Assembly (NCBI GenBank): GCA_016584305.1 | Contig: JACEEZ010022558.1 | Location: 862,988 to 926,987, forward strand | Reading direction: 5' to 3' | DNA length: 64,000 nt | From: Chionoecetes opilio | Lineage: Eukaryota; Arthropoda; Malacostraca; Decapoda; Majidae | Shown here: piece by piece, positions 1-28,295 of the stretch | How positions within the stretch are numbered: the first letter of the stretch is position 1 | Layout of the letters: each line of letters starts with the position of its first letter | Program-made: the position numbers and the translations under genes | The notes under the pieces: generated by a model | What the model was told of the DNA's origin: nothing | The model's input: the letters and a program-made list of their open reading frames with translations, nothing else | Database searches by the model: none

Positions 1-195
1 TGATGTGGTGGCGGGGCAGAGCACGTTATAGGGGTGTTGATGTGGTGGTGGGGCAGAGCACGTTATAGGGGTGTTGATGTGGTGGCGGGGCAGAGCACGT
101 TATAGGGGTGTTGATGTGGTGGCGGGGCAGGGCACGTTATAGGGGTGTTGATGTGGTGGCGGGGCAGAGCACGTTATAGGGGTGTTGATGTGGTG
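1..195. repeat. 37-bp minisatellite, cut by window edge
   Basis: About five near-identical units containing GCAGAGCACGTTATAGGGGT. Confidence 0.9.
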
Positions 196-374
196 GTGGT
201 CGTTGGTTGGGGGTGGCAGAGAGGCCCCGCCCCGCTCCCCCCCCGCCCCGCCGTGGAGGGGGGCGCTGCCGCCACGCAGGGGGAGTGCGCGGCCTTTATG
301 CAGATAAATGACTCGCTTGTAAGTTTCACCCAATAAAAAAAACCGTTCTTACCACCTGTGGCTGCGGCGTGCTG

Positions 375-537
375 GGTGTGGCGCCATGGTGGTGATTGTG
401 GTGCCATGGTGGTGATTGTGGCGCCATGGTGGTGATTGTGGCGCCATGGTGGTGATTGTGGCGCCATGGTGGTGATTGTGGCGCCATGGTGGTGATTGTG
501 GCGCCATGGTGGTGATTGTGGCGCCATGGTGGTGGTG
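375..537. repeat. 20-bp minisatellite
   Basis: About eight units of GGCGCCATGGTGGTGATTGT. The open frames here are repeat artefacts. Positions 555-745 hold nothing recognised. Confidence 0.9.
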
Positions 538-964
538 AGTGTATAGTGGCATCATATTTTATGATGCAGTACGTCTTGTGAATAGAAGCACCATGCTGTC
601 ATGCTGTGTGTAGCAGCACCATGATAGCAGCACCATGCTGGCTGGCATCACGCTGCAGCATTTAACAGCCGCCGAGGCCACAGCTGCCGCCATAAACCTC
701 GCCACACTCCACTCAGCGTCACGCCGCCACGCCCTCGCCTCTCTACATCATAATGATAGAACTAATTGAGCCAACCTATATCGGGCCGCCACACCTGCCA
801 CATGGAGGGCGGCGGCAGCACGCGGCGCCGCGGGGCTGTGCACGCCGGGGCGGGGCGGGGCGGCTGCGTGTGGCGGCGACCACGGGGCATGGGACACGGC
901 AAGCCTCTCTGACCCGCGGGTGGCTGTGAGGGAGGCCATGGTGGTGGTGGTGACGGTGAGGACG

Positions 965-1081
965 GGAGGAGCAGGAGGAGGAGGAGAAGGAGAGGAGGAG
1001 GAGGAGGGAGGAGGAGGAGGAGGAGGAGGAGGAGGAGGAGGAGGAGGAGGAGGAGGAGGAAGAGGAGGAGGAGGAGGAGGG
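965..1081. repeat. (GGA)n microsatellite
   Basis: Almost pure GGA triplets. A short G run follows at about 1236-1249. Confidence 0.95.
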
Positions 1082-1305
1082 GGGATAAGAGGAAGAAGCG
1101 TCCCTGAGGCCATTGTACAAGCCAGCCCCAGTGTACAGTGTAGGAATGAGGCTGCCATGAGGAGCGGCTGACTGGCTTGGCGACGCAATCAATGGCGTAC
1201 TTAAAGGTGCCTTCGTGATGACGGCGCCAGCGTGGGGGGGGGGGGGGGGAGGGAGGTAGCTATAGGTGATGCCGCGACGACCACATAGCTCCCAGCCCTG
1301 AGCCC

Positions 1306-1512
1306 TGATGGTGGTGATGATGGTGGTGGTGGTGATGGTGGTGGTGGTGGTAATGATGGTGGTGGTGGTAATGATGGTGGTGGTGGTAATGATGGTGGTG
1401 GTGGTGGTGGTGATGATGGTGGTGGTGGTGGTAATGATGGTGGTGGTGGTGGTAATGATGGTGGTGGTGGTGGTGGTGATGATGGTGGTGGTGGTGGTAA
1501 TGATGGTGGAGG
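1306..1512. repeat. (GGT/GAT)n trinucleotide array
   Basis: A mixed GGT, GAT and AAT repeat. The poly-Val and Pro-rich open frames here are artefacts. Confidence 0.95.
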
Positions 1513-1529
1513 GGATGTCAATATTAGAC

Positions 1530-1741
1530 TTAACCCCTTGAGACCCAGAACGTAATTTCCATTGTAATTTGGGTACCATTAGACGATTTTTAGTAACTAT
1601 AAGCAATGTTTTACAGCTATGACCTGTTTAGTATCCTTGTCCACTAGTTCATTTGGTATATTCAGTTACTTTTTGTAATTTTATGGCTAACAACAGACAG
1701 TTTTATATAGCCAAGGAAAGATCTGGGCGTGAAGGGGTTAA
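1530..1741 (+). mobile_element. TTAA MITE (piggyBac-like), copy 1
   Basis: A 212-bp element flanked by TTAA with inverted ends CCCCTTGAGACCCAGA and TCTGGGCGTGAAGGGG. It is the reference full-length copy for this family in the window. Confidence 0.85.
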
Positions 1742-1873
1742 GAGCACCTGTAATTGCTATCATTACTATTATTGTATAGGCCTTACTATGTTTTTGTTTT
1801 TGTTTTTTGTGTGCGAGAAAAAAATATAAGTCGAATATTCTTATCAGTGATATATTTCTGCGGCACATCTGTC

Positions 1874-2100
1874 ATGCACCCGAACAGGACAACAATACTG
1901 CCACCACTGTCATGCACCCGAACAGGACAACAATACTGCCACCACTGTCATGCACCCAAACAGGACAACAATACTGCCACCACTGTCATGCACCCGAACA
2001 GGACAACAATACTGCCACATCTGTCATGCACCCAAACAGGACAACAATACTGCCACCACTGTCATGCACCCAAACAGGACAACAATACTGCCACCACTGC
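1874..2100. repeat. 38-bp minisatellite, 6 copies
   Basis: The units contain CATGCACCCGAACAGGACAA. A related flank (AAGAACATAC..TTATTAG..GTGAAGCAGCGAGAA) occurs twice, at about 2105-2180 and 2268-2350. Confidence 0.9.
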
Positions 2101-2369
2101 AGACAACAAAGAACATGCTTCATTAGTTAGAGAGGAATGCAGGCCTTAGCCGTGAAGCAGCGAGAAGCATGTCTGTACAGAAGACAGATATATCAATCAG
2201 AAGACAGAAGAAGATTCAGAAGACAGATTTATCCAGCCTCTTTTTATAGCTCCCTCACAAATGAAGACAACCAAGAACATACTTTATTAGTGTGAGAGGT
2301 ATGAAGTCCTAAGCCGTGAAGCAGCGAGAACCAAGTATGTATGGAAGACAGATGCATACAGTGGTCGCA

Positions 2370-3524
2370 AACAGGTTGTCGCCGTAACCCTGGACAGCGC
2401 AAACAGCTTGTCGCCGTAACCCTGGACAGCGCAAACAGCTTGTCGCCGTAACCCTGGACAGCGCAAACAGCTTGTCGCCGTAACCCTGGACAGCGCAAAC
2501 AGGTTGTCGCCGTAACCCTGGACAGCGCAAACAGCTTGTCGCCGTAACCCTGGACAGCGCAAACAGCTTGTCGCCGTAACCCTGGACAGCGCAAACAGCT
2601 TGTCGCCGTAACCCTGGACAGCGCAAACAGCTTGTCGCCGTAACCCTGGACAGCGCAAACAGGTTGTTGCCGTAACCCTGGACAGCGCAAACAGCTTGTC
2701 GCCGTAACCCTGGACAGCGCAAACAGCTTGTCGCCGTAACCCTGGACAGCGCAAACAGCTTGTCGCCGTAACCCTGGACAGCGCAAACAGCTTGTCGCCG
2801 TAACCCTGGACAGCGCAAACAGCTTGTCGCCGTAACCCTGGACAGCGCAAACAGCTTGTCGCCGTAACCCTGGACAGCGCAAACAGGTTGTCGCCGTAAC
2901 CCTGGACAGCGCAAACAGCTTGTCGCCGTAACCCTGGACAGCGCAAACAGCTTGTCGCCGTAACCCTGGGACAGCGCAAACAGCTTGTCGCCGTAACCCT
3001 GGACAGCGCAAACAGCTTGTCGCCGTAACCCTGGACAGCGCAAACAGGTTGTCGCCGTAACCTGGACAGCGCAAACAGCTTGTCGCCGTAACCCTGGACA
3101 GCGCAAACAGCTTGTCGCCGTAACCCTGGACAGTGCAAACAGCTTGTCGCCGTAACCCTGGACAGCGCAAACAGGTTGTCGCCGTAACCCTGGACAGCGC
3201 AAACAGGTTGTCGCCGTAACCCTGGACAGCGCAAACAGCTTGTCGCCGTAACCCTGGACAGCGCAAACAGGTTGTCGCCGTAACCCTGGACAGCGCAAAC
3301 AGCTTGTCGCCGTAACCCTGGACAGCGCAAACAGCTTGTCGCCGTAACCCTGGACAGCGCAAACAGCTTGTCGCCGTAACCCTGGACAGCGCAAACAGGT
3401 TGTCGCCGTAACCCTGGACAGCGCAAACAGCTTGTCGCCGTAACCCTGGACAGCGCAAACAGGTTGTCGCCGTAACCCTGGACAGCGCAAACAGCTTGTC
3501 GCCGTAACCCTGGACAGCGCAAAC
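2370..3524. repeat. 32-bp minisatellite, about 36 copies
   Basis: The unit contains CGCAAACAGCTTGTCGCCGT. A C/G variant (AGCTTG versus AGGTTG) is scattered irregularly. The 393-433-codon minus-strand frames are artefacts because they exist in all three frames. Confidence 0.95.
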
Positions 3525-3702
3525 CAAAATGAAAAAATACAGCAATCAGCCTAATATTTCAGCTCAGTTCAGTTGTGGGTCGGGAGTTTTTTTTTCATCG
3601 GCACTCCCTGACGTGTTTCTTCTTGCTGTATGTTTCTCTTCCAATATGCAAACATAAAAATGAAGCCCTGCAACATTTCCTGCTCTACTGTCCACGACTA
3701 CC

Positions 3703-3962
3703 GTACATAACACTATAGTCGCCAGTCACTCGTCACTCACCACTGCATTAATGTCGCCAGGCACCATATATTACGAATATTGCATCACTACAGACTTATA
3801 TGTGCCACTGAAGACATGTAGTGTGATGTACATAACATAAACTACTGTGTATACCTCTTCAGTGACACATACAAGTCTGTAGTGATGTTAAAATTCGTAA
3901 TATATGGTGCCTGGCGACATTAGTGCAGTGGCGAGTGACTGGCGACTATAGTGTTAGGTACG
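3703..3962. mobile_element. Foldback MITE family A, copy 1
   Basis: Nearly the whole element is an inverted repeat: TACCGTACATAACACTATAG at one end and CTATAGTGTTAGGTACGGTA at the other. Two more copies are at 36589 and 43897. Confidence 0.85.
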
Positions 3963-4234
3963 GTACAGGACCAGAGGAACACAGGTCCAAAGCTACAACA
4001 ACCCTACCAGGAAAATATTTCAGAAACATTCCTTCGGTTCAACAAAAAGCGGGCCAAACAAGACGAAACAAAGAAGACATTGTTATCGAGGTGGAACAAA
4101 AGAAAAGCATTATAAAGCAGCAGCCACAGTAACAAAAGCAGCAGTAACAATATATAACAAAATAATAGAAAGCATAGAAAACACAACCAATGGGGTGGCG
4201 TTACAGGAAGGCAACACCCCAACAACATCGGATC

Positions 4235-4628
4235 TGACTCGCATGCTTCAGTGATTTATAAAGGAAATAGGGAAAAACTGGGGGGGAAGGGGGAGTGGAG
4301 GGGGGAAGGGGGGGAGTGGAGGGGGGAAGGGGGAGAGTGGAGGGGGATAAGGGGGGGTGGAGGGAAGGGGAAGGAAAGAGGGAAGCATATCTAGGCAGGT
4401 TGACAGGGTAGTAGACTCGCATGCATGAGTGATTGAAAAAGGAAATAGGGAAAAACTGGGGGGGGAGGGGGCGTTGAGGGTGGAAGAAGAGGAGTGGAGG
4501 GGGGAAGGAGGTGAGTGGAGGGGGATAAGGGGGGGTGGAGGGAAGGGGAAGGGAGGGTTGACTTCTTCATACAGAGGGAAGCATATCTAGGCAGGTTGAC
4601 AGGGTAGTAGACTCGCATACATGAGTGA
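4235..4628. repeat. About 190-bp tandem unit with G-rich core
   Basis: Two units, each made of a CR1 scrap (AAGGAAATAGGGAAAAACTGG), a G-rich block, and GCATATCTAGGCAGGTTGAC. A related reversed sequence occurs at 9080-9240 and 9640-9830. Confidence 0.75.
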
Positions 4629-4858
4629 TTAAAAAAGGAAATAGGGAAAAACTGGTTCACAAATAGGGTGGTAAATAATTGGAATGGACTCAGTCGTGGG
4701 GTAGTTAGTGTGGAGTCAATAGGGAGCTTTAAAAGGAGGCTGGATAGGTTCATGGATGGGGATGAAAGGTGGATGTGTAGGTAGTGCTAAGTAACAGGAA
4801 CTACCACGTGTAGGTCTCCCAGCCTCTTGTAGCTTCGTTATTTTCTTATGTTCTTAAG
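4629..4858 (+). mobile_element. CR1-like LINE 3' end
   Basis: The last codons of the reverse-transcriptase ORF (NWFTNRVVNNWNGLS-like) are followed by the conserved 3' UTR and a TTCTTATG tail. It is truncated at the 5' end. Confidence 0.85.
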
Positions 4859-4879
4859 GCCGGCACACCCAGCACTTTC

Positions 4880-5085
4880 TCCTGCCTATACTGCTCCCCG
4901 TCCTCTTCTACGCCTGTCACTGCCACTCACCTACTATCACCCACTGTCCATCACCCTCTCTGCCACTGCTGCCCGTGTATGGCTGGCGTGGCGGGGGTGG
5001 GGCAGGGGTCTGGGGCCTTACTTAGTTCCTCCTCTCTGCTGACGGCGTACACGAAGAAGTTTGGGAGTCGGCTAAAGATCCTCCC
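4880..5085 (-). pseudogene. Decayed duplicate of the P450 last-exon end
   Basis: About 105 bp here (4980-5085) match the 3' end of P450 exon 11, including the stop codon and the bases for NFFVYAVS. The flanking 3' sequence (4880-4980) matches 5757-5830. There is no heme cysteine and no upstream exon, so it cannot encode a P450. It probably arose by local duplication, and an AT-rich transposon now separates the two copies. Confidence 0.75.
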
Positions 5086-5108
5086 CATATACTGTTCCTC
5101 GTCCTCAG

Positions 5109-5755
5109 AGCTGGGCACTAAATACATTGAATGTATTTAAATACTAAATACATGACAGAAATGTATTTAAATACTAACTACCAAATACATTTTATGAATG
5201 CATTTAAATACTAAATACTAAATACATCAATTGTATTTAGATACATTTGTAAATACATTTTAAATACACACAAATTTTAACATGTCCGAAAAATAATAAT
5301 TTCCTTAGGATTTCCTTAGATTTTGGGTTTCCTTCCTTCTCAGACCTCAAAAAAATGAAATTTCCTTCTCAGACCTCAAAAAAATTAAATTTCCTTCTCA
5401 GACCTCAAAAAAATGAAATTTCCTTCTCAGACCTCAAAAAAATGAAATTTCCTTCTCAGACCTAAATTTCCTTGAATCAGGACATTTCCTTGCCAGTGTG
5501 TGGAAACCCTGGTTCACTGTAACATCAGGGTTGCCAGACAGTGGGCGGGTTTGTGGCCAAATTAACTGATAAAAAAGTATTTAAATTTTTATATCAAATG
5601 TATTTAAATACAATGTATTTAAATACTCATAAAAGTATTTAAATACTGTATTTAAATACATGACAACCAATGTATTTATAAATACATTTCTAAATACACA
5701 AATATATTTAAATACGTATTTAAATACAATAGTATTTAAATACTGCCCAGCTCCG
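5109..5755. mobile_element. AT-rich TIR element, probable hAT MITE
   Basis: The ends are GAGCTGGGCA and TGCCCAGCTC, with many TATTTAAATAC motifs inside and a probable 8-bp target duplication TCGTCCTC. It holds a 29-30-bp tandem repeat (TTTCCTTCTCAGACCTC, about 5 copies) at 5330-5465. Confidence 0.65.
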
Positions 5756-5857
5756 CTCGTCCTCCTCTACGCCTGTCACTGCCACTCGCCTTCTACCACC
5801 CTCTCTGCCACTGCTTATACTGCTGACGTGGCGGGAGGATCTGGGCACTCTGGGGCC

Positions 5858-22185
<16,328 letters not shown>

Positions 22186-22224
22186 GTCGAGGTGATGAGG
22201 CCAGACAACCTGAGGAAACAGTGA

Positions 22225-22300
22225 CATAAGAACATAAGAGCATACGAAAATAAGGAAGCTACAAGAGGCCGTGAGACCTCTACACGTGGTAGTTCCTGTC
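22225..22300 (-). mobile_element. CR1-like 3' scrap
   Basis: Only the extreme 3' UTR and tail remain (ACATAAGAACATAAGAGCAT). Confidence 0.8.
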
Positions 22301-22750
22301 TCTGAGTACTGCACTTGCTATTATATGTGCCGCGTTTGTAGAGTCAATTTAGGGACTCTAAGTGTTAGTCAAGCCTCCTGCAGCCCTGACATAAGGGACT
22401 AAGGCGTGCCCGGACCCTCCACCACGAGTGTCCCGTTACAAGAGAGTGTGGGCGCCACGCAGCTCATGGGGCGGGGCAGGCTGTCCAAGGGAAAGTATTT
22501 TGTGTGTGAGTGTGTGTGTGTGAATAAGCGCACGAATGACCAAAAGGTTTCACGATGGCGTCCTTGATAAGAAGTAAGAACCATCCCAGCCTTATGAATC
22601 AAACAGTGGTAGTGTACCCGATCAGTGTTATGGGAGTATGGACTGGGTATGAGGGTCAGTCAGTGCCAGGGCATGTATACCCGCGCCGCCTGAATGGTGC
22701 TGCATCCTACTGACACACGCATGTACCCGGGTTGTGAGTGACGCATCTGC
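22300..22750. other. Unassigned stretch upstream of P450
   Basis: No gene or repeat is recognised. It is close to the P450 start, so it may include promoter sequence, but no clear core motif was found. Confidence 0.3.
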
Positions 22751-22752
22751 TA

Positions 22753-22963
22753 GTAACCCCTTGAGGCCCAGAGCGTAATTTTCATTGTAATTTGGCCACC
22801 ATGAGACGATTTTAAAGAACATAAGCAATATTTTATAGATAGGACATGTTTAGTATCCTTGACTACTAGCTAATTTGGTATATTACGTGAGTTTTCGCAA
22901 CTTTATGGCTAGGAACAGACGATTTTATATAACAAAGACATGATCTAAGTGTGAAAGGGTTAA
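22753..22963 (+). mobile_element. TTAA MITE, copy 4
   Basis: Same family. The right TTAA is intact; the left is GTAA. Confidence 0.8.
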
Positions 22964-23331
22964 TTCAACAACACCTATGAGAGATCACGTCTTACTTTAT
23001 CTCTCCCATTGTCTCACAGAAGCAAAGGTGATGCTACGAATAACTGAATAAACATATCATAGTATCCTAAATACATTTCCACTTTTACAAGCGATTTTTT
23101 TTCTTCTAAGGAAGCTCCAAGGGCTATCTACGGGACAAACCAAGATTGACTAACTATATCTATCTATCTATCTATATTAATTAAAAGTCTATTGATCTAG
23201 GGACAAATGACATGTCCACGCCCTCCGCTACTTCAATAACGCCCTTACACTATATATTTGACCAAAAAATCAGTTATTCAATCACTGTATCGATCATGTA
23301 AGTGAACTAGTGTCGCAGTTCTAAACACACG

Positions 23332-23629
23332 TACACTCTTAGAAAAAAAGGGTAGGAAAAGGGTAGAAAAAGGGTGTTTGTAGTGATGAAATACTGCTAC
23401 CCTTTTTCTACCCTTACAAATATACCCTTTTGCAACCCTAAATATACCCTTTTCAAACCCCAAATATACCCTTTCTCAACCCTCTCGTCTAAAAAGGGTA
23501 GATAAAGGGTAGATGAAGGGTATAATCGGCAGCATCTACCCTCCAGCCTGGACATAGGGTATAAAAAGGGTAGCGATGGTGCGATGTAACAATTCGACCC
23601 TTAATATACCCCTTATTTCTGAGTGTGTA
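23332..23629. mobile_element. TIR MITE with AGGGTA words
   Basis: Ends TACACTCTTAGAAA and TTTCTGAGTGTGTA are inverted. The interior has repeated AAAGGGTAG and CTACCCTTT blocks that can pair. Positions 22964-23331 hold nothing recognised. Confidence 0.7.
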
Positions 23630-23870
23630 CAGGTCATGACCCCTTCTGAGCGACGGGCCTCCATACCAGAGCCAGTAGAATGAGGTAGTAGAAGGTGTTA
23701 TTATTAGCAAGGCCGAGAGAGAATGTCCTTAAGCCTTGATTATTAGTAGACTTAGTAGACTTCCTAACTCTACTGGCTTTGCCCCATACATCCTCCCTGG
23801 GATGAGGCTGGAGGGCGGCGGGAAGGGATGACTGACAACAACAATAAGCCCAGACACGTCATCGAATATA

Positions 23871-24077
23871 CTATAGTCTATTCACTTAAGCTGGATTCTT
23901 GGGAGCTGCTCGATGCCTACCTGAGTATGTAAGGACGTCGCTGATTGGCTGAGGCTACCAAAATACCACCACCATCACCACCCAGCCCGCGTGCATCAGC
24001 CAATCAGCGACGTCCTTACATACTCGGGTAGGCATCGAGCAGCTCCCAAGAATCCAGCTTAAGTGAATAGACTATAT
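23871..24077. mobile_element. Foldback element, near-perfect hairpin
   Basis: Two arms of about 85 bp (CTATAGTCTATTCACTTAAG and its complement) surround a CCACCACCATCA loop. Confidence 0.85.
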
Positions 24078-24091
24078 AGGAGTAGCCGTGC

Positions 24092-24106
24092 GTCTGTGTG
24101 TGTGTG

Positions 24107-24152
<46 letters not shown>

Positions 24153-24176
24153 TGTGTGTGTGTATGTGTGTGTGTT
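24092..24176. repeat. (TG)n microsatellite
   Basis: TG run with C and A interruptions. Confidence 0.97.
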
Positions 24177-24179
24177 TTG

Positions 24180-25905
24180 GGTAGCCGAAACTGTAAATTC
24201 AATTTTGATGTGAGTAGGCTCAAAAAATTGCAAATAAATCGTAGGTGGTAAGCGACTTAATCCCATGTCGATTGAATCATTTTGAAGGGGGGTTTTGGGC
24301 TAAAAACACTTTAAGAGTATTAGATTACAGGAAAAACTCTGCGGTAATATTCTGCCGCATTCCACAAACTCAGTAGACTCATGGACGTTTGTGTGTGTGT
24401 GTTGGAATCACACGGAACACAAAGGGTTGGAATCACACGGAACGTGGTATACCCCGAGGCACTTTGACCAGTGACCAACGACTGCAACAACACGATTGGA
24501 GTTTGCAATCACATGTTGTCTAATATATTTATACTACTACAAACATCAATACATGGGTCCCAAGGGCCCACAAGCACTTGTCCTCAAGCTATAAAACTAT
24601 CCCGCTAGCATAGAACTTTTACGAATTTGAATATAACCAAAATTTTAAGCTCTAATAAAGTTACAAAAACCACTCTAATTAACACACAAACAATTAAAAT
24701 AAAATAATTTACAATCTGAAAAACCTCTACGGTATCACAAAACAATTAGCTTTAAGTGCTCAACTAATTATAGAAAACTCTCTTTACTTATACTGACACA
24801 CCTTGACACAGCTGCCGATGGTCATTTTGCTGCGTAGGCCTACAGACAACCCTTCAGTGTTAATACAGGTGTTCTTATATATCTATGTATAGGCAAGTAC
24901 CTTACTCTACCAGGCAGGTGCTGTCTCCTACGATGCTCTTCAATGTGTCTCTCTGTACCGTCACACGCCCCTGTCTCAGCCACACTGGACAGACACTGGG
25001 TAGCAAGGCCGAGAGTCTGTCCTGTTACTGGGTTAGATAATGGGCGTACCTGTGCGTACCATACCCCGTACACTTGTTCAAACACTTGTTGTTATCAAAG
25101 CTCAAAGGTCAGGAACATGTGGGCGACTAAAAAGCTGCTCAAGGCTACGTGAAGAGGCAGCTCCCTAACACCATGGACACTATAGTATACTTGCATATCA
25201 CAACTGTAAACACCTTTCTCTCATGTATATTTCTTACTCTCACGGGGCAAGTAAGTAAGTCAGTAAGTAAGTGGTAAACAAAAATAAGCGAGCTGGCATC
25301 TACAGACACAGATAGTATACTAATTAATCTCTCCTCAGTCCTCACAATGCCATACGGGGCTCGGGACATGTCAACGCACCCTTGTAGCTACTCTACAAGG
25401 ATTGCTTTCTTATAGGTAATAAGAAAGCATTCCTAGTAGATGCATAATTACTATAGGGATGACAGAAACACAACGCAATACATAGACCTTATACTGATGA
25501 TAGGTAAGATATGCGTGCGTGTGTGAGGGTGAAATGAATGCTGTAGGCTATCCAAATTTTAATGCTTGACTGGGCACCCGGGCATGACAACGAGCGACCT
25601 TGGGGAACGTTAGGGTTAATGATCCTGGGTATAGTGCTGGGATGGGCAGACAGGGGCGGTGGGAGGCAGGGAGGGCAGAGGGCATGGCAGGGAGGTGTAA
25701 GCTAGTGCCATGCCCCTAGTAATAGCCTCTGCCTTGAGGTATTAGCGTATGGTGTGTGCAGGTCGTGAGGTGGTGCAGGCTGCGTCCAGGGAGGCAAGGT
25801 AGTGAAGTGTGATCTGCCATAAAGTAATTAAGGTAGGTATTCTGTGTTGTGCATGTTTGTGTGTTGCTTGCTTGACAGGAAGATATATGAATGACAGTAA
25901 TGGTA
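24180..25905. other. Intergenic, nothing assigned
   Basis: A mixed-composition sequence without a supported gene. Small items are a GGAATCACACGGAAC pair (24403 and 24427) and an AAGTAAGTAAGTCAG run (25248-25272). Confidence 0.5.
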
Positions 25906-25966
25906 GTAATAAATGTAATAGCGGAACAGTAATTATCATCATTATCATCAACAATTACTACTATAA

Positions 25967-26705
25967 AGGCCCCCATCCACGGTGCGATGGGTCGTGAGAT
26001 CTGATCCGACAGACCTGATCCGATGGATATCCTACCACCCACTCAAGATCCGCGGACCGCACCTCAAAACCAGTTCCGTTGGTGATAGAAACGGTAGAGA
26101 GCTGTTCCCATGCAACGAGGAATTTTGTTTTTTATGGAATCTGATACCACAACTGAGGAGCGTGAACTTCATCCGCGCACTCAGCAAATTTCATAGAAGC
26201 AGATATTTCCGGAACACACTTCTCATATTTTTTATTTTTTTACTGTTTCAACATTAGCCTCACTGTCTCGCTACTTGAGTTTCTCTAACAATACTTCATA
26301 AGCTGCATTTCTTTTTATTTATCCATTTACTCTTTGCTTTTTACTCCCCATAAATATTCAGTTTCTATGTAATTGGATGAATTCTGTCTAAAAGTGTTTG
26401 TCTTCAAAGAAACAATTAAAATCTTGGTAATCCTCTCGCGACGCTCTCAGTGTTCAGACGCGAACATTCTCTCAGTTCAGACGCGAAACTGACGGTTGGC
26501 CTCACGATCAGCACACTCACGGTGCGATCCGCTCTGAACCGGATGAGTTGGTGGATCTAAAAACCAAACACTGCTTCGTCGCCATCCGACCAACTGTCAG
26601 TCGGTCGGACACACCACAATCACCCCATACACGATCCAATCTGGTCGGATCCAACCAGATCTGTCCGATGCTCTCAAGACCAGATCGCACCGTGGATGGG
26701 GGCCT
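25967..26705. mobile_element. PIF/Harbinger-like TIR element
   Basis: The ends are AGGCCCCCATCCACGGTGCG and its complement, flanked by TAA on both sides (the 3-bp target typical of PIF/Harbinger). About 740 bp, no transposase seen. It lies between two copies of a segment of about 50 bp (25911 and 26728). Confidence 0.75.
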
Positions 26706-26768
26706 TAATAATTAACAATGAGAATAGATGTAATAGCTAAACAGCAATTATTATCATTATCATCAACA

Positions 26769-26787
26769 ATTACTACTACTACTACTG

Positions 26788-26820
<33 letters not shown>

Positions 26821-26836
26821 AGTCCACTACTATTAT

Positions 26837-26875
<39 letters not shown>

Positions 26876-26880
26876 TACTA
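26769..26880. repeat. (CTA)n microsatellite
   Basis: Short triplet run, interrupted at 26820-26840. Confidence 0.93.
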
Positions 26881-27124
26881 TATAGGGCCTACTACTTTTT
26901 TTACTACTACATATAGGTACAGTACCTCCACCGCTTGTTTATTTGCGGATTCCATTAACTGGTTGCCAGTAGCCCCAACTCTGATCGCTACTGACTGTGG
27001 CATCCAATCATAGGCTACTACTACTTATCCACTACTTACTCTCCTCTCCGTCATCTACACTAATATGCCGCTCTCTACTACAGTGGCCTGGTAGTTCAGG
27101 CCATCTAAATCGATGGTTATATAC

Positions 27125-27131
27125 TATTATA

Positions 27132-27190
<59 letters not shown>

Positions 27191-27193
27191 ATT

Positions 27194-27244
<51 letters not shown>

Positions 27245-27403
27245 ATTCTACTACTACTACTACTACTACTACTACTTATTCTACTACTACTACTACTACA
27301 ACTAATTAATCTACTACTATGTACTGCTACTACTACTACCAAAGACATTCTCTACTACTGTTGTAGAATGTCTTTGCTACTACTACTACCACCAATACTA
27401 CTT

Positions 27404-27473
<70 letters not shown>

Positions 27474-27484
27474 CAATACTACTT

Positions 27485-27532
<48 letters not shown>

Positions 27533-27570
27533 TACTACCACCAATACTACTTCTACTACTACTACTACTT

Positions 27571-27658
<88 letters not shown>

Positions 27659-27687
27659 TACTACTACTACTACCACCAATACTACTT

Positions 27688-27735
<48 letters not shown>

Positions 27736-27770
27736 ATACTACTTCTACTACTACTACTACTACTACTACC
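27125..27770. repeat. (CTA)n array, about 640 bp
   Basis: CTA triplets with CCA and TTCTA interruptions and a perfect 36-bp hairpin at 27342-27377 (AAAGACATTCTCTACTACTG). Confidence 0.97.
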
Positions 27771-27799
27771 GTTTCAGATGACTTAAAATAATTAGGAGG

Positions 27800-28295
27800 G
27801 GGTATAGGTGACTCATGGGGTTGAGGGTGACTCATGGTATAGGTGACTCATGGGGGTGACGGTGAATCATATGGTATAGGTGACTCATGGGGGTGACGTG
27901 ACTCGATCATGGTATAGGTGACTCATGTGGGTGTAGGTGACTCATGGTATAGGTGACTCATGGGGGTGTACCTGACTCATGGGGGTGTACCTGACTCATG
28001 GGGGTGTAGTGACTCATGGGGTGTACCTGACTATGGGGGTGTACCTGACTCATGGGGGTGTAGGTGACTCATGGGGTGTAGTGACTCATGGGGTGTAGTG
28101 ACTCATGGGGGTGTAGGTGACTCATAGGGGTGTAGGTGACTCATGGGGGTGTACCTGACTCATGGGGGTGTACCTGACTCATGGGGGTGTACATGACTCA
28201 TGGGGGTGTACCTGACTCATGGGGGTGTAGGTGACTCATGGGGGTGTAGGTGACTCACAGCGATATAAGTGACTCATAGGGATGTAAGTGACTCC
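27800..28295. repeat. 19-bp minisatellite upstream of Sin1
   Basis: The unit is GACTCATGGGGGTGTAGGT with CCT variants, about 26 copies, ending about 345 bp before the Sin1 ATG. TGACTCA is also an AP-1/CNC site sequence. Positions 28296-28544 show nothing else. Confidence 0.93.

Noticed and set aside
1..3524. CRISPR array
   Set aside because: Repeats are directly adjacent without unique spacers, in eukaryotic DNA.
2244..3545. Minus-strand frames of 393-433 codons with CVRCPGLRRQA-like repeats
   Set aside because: They follow a 32-bp tandem repeat and are open in all three frames, which a real gene would not be.
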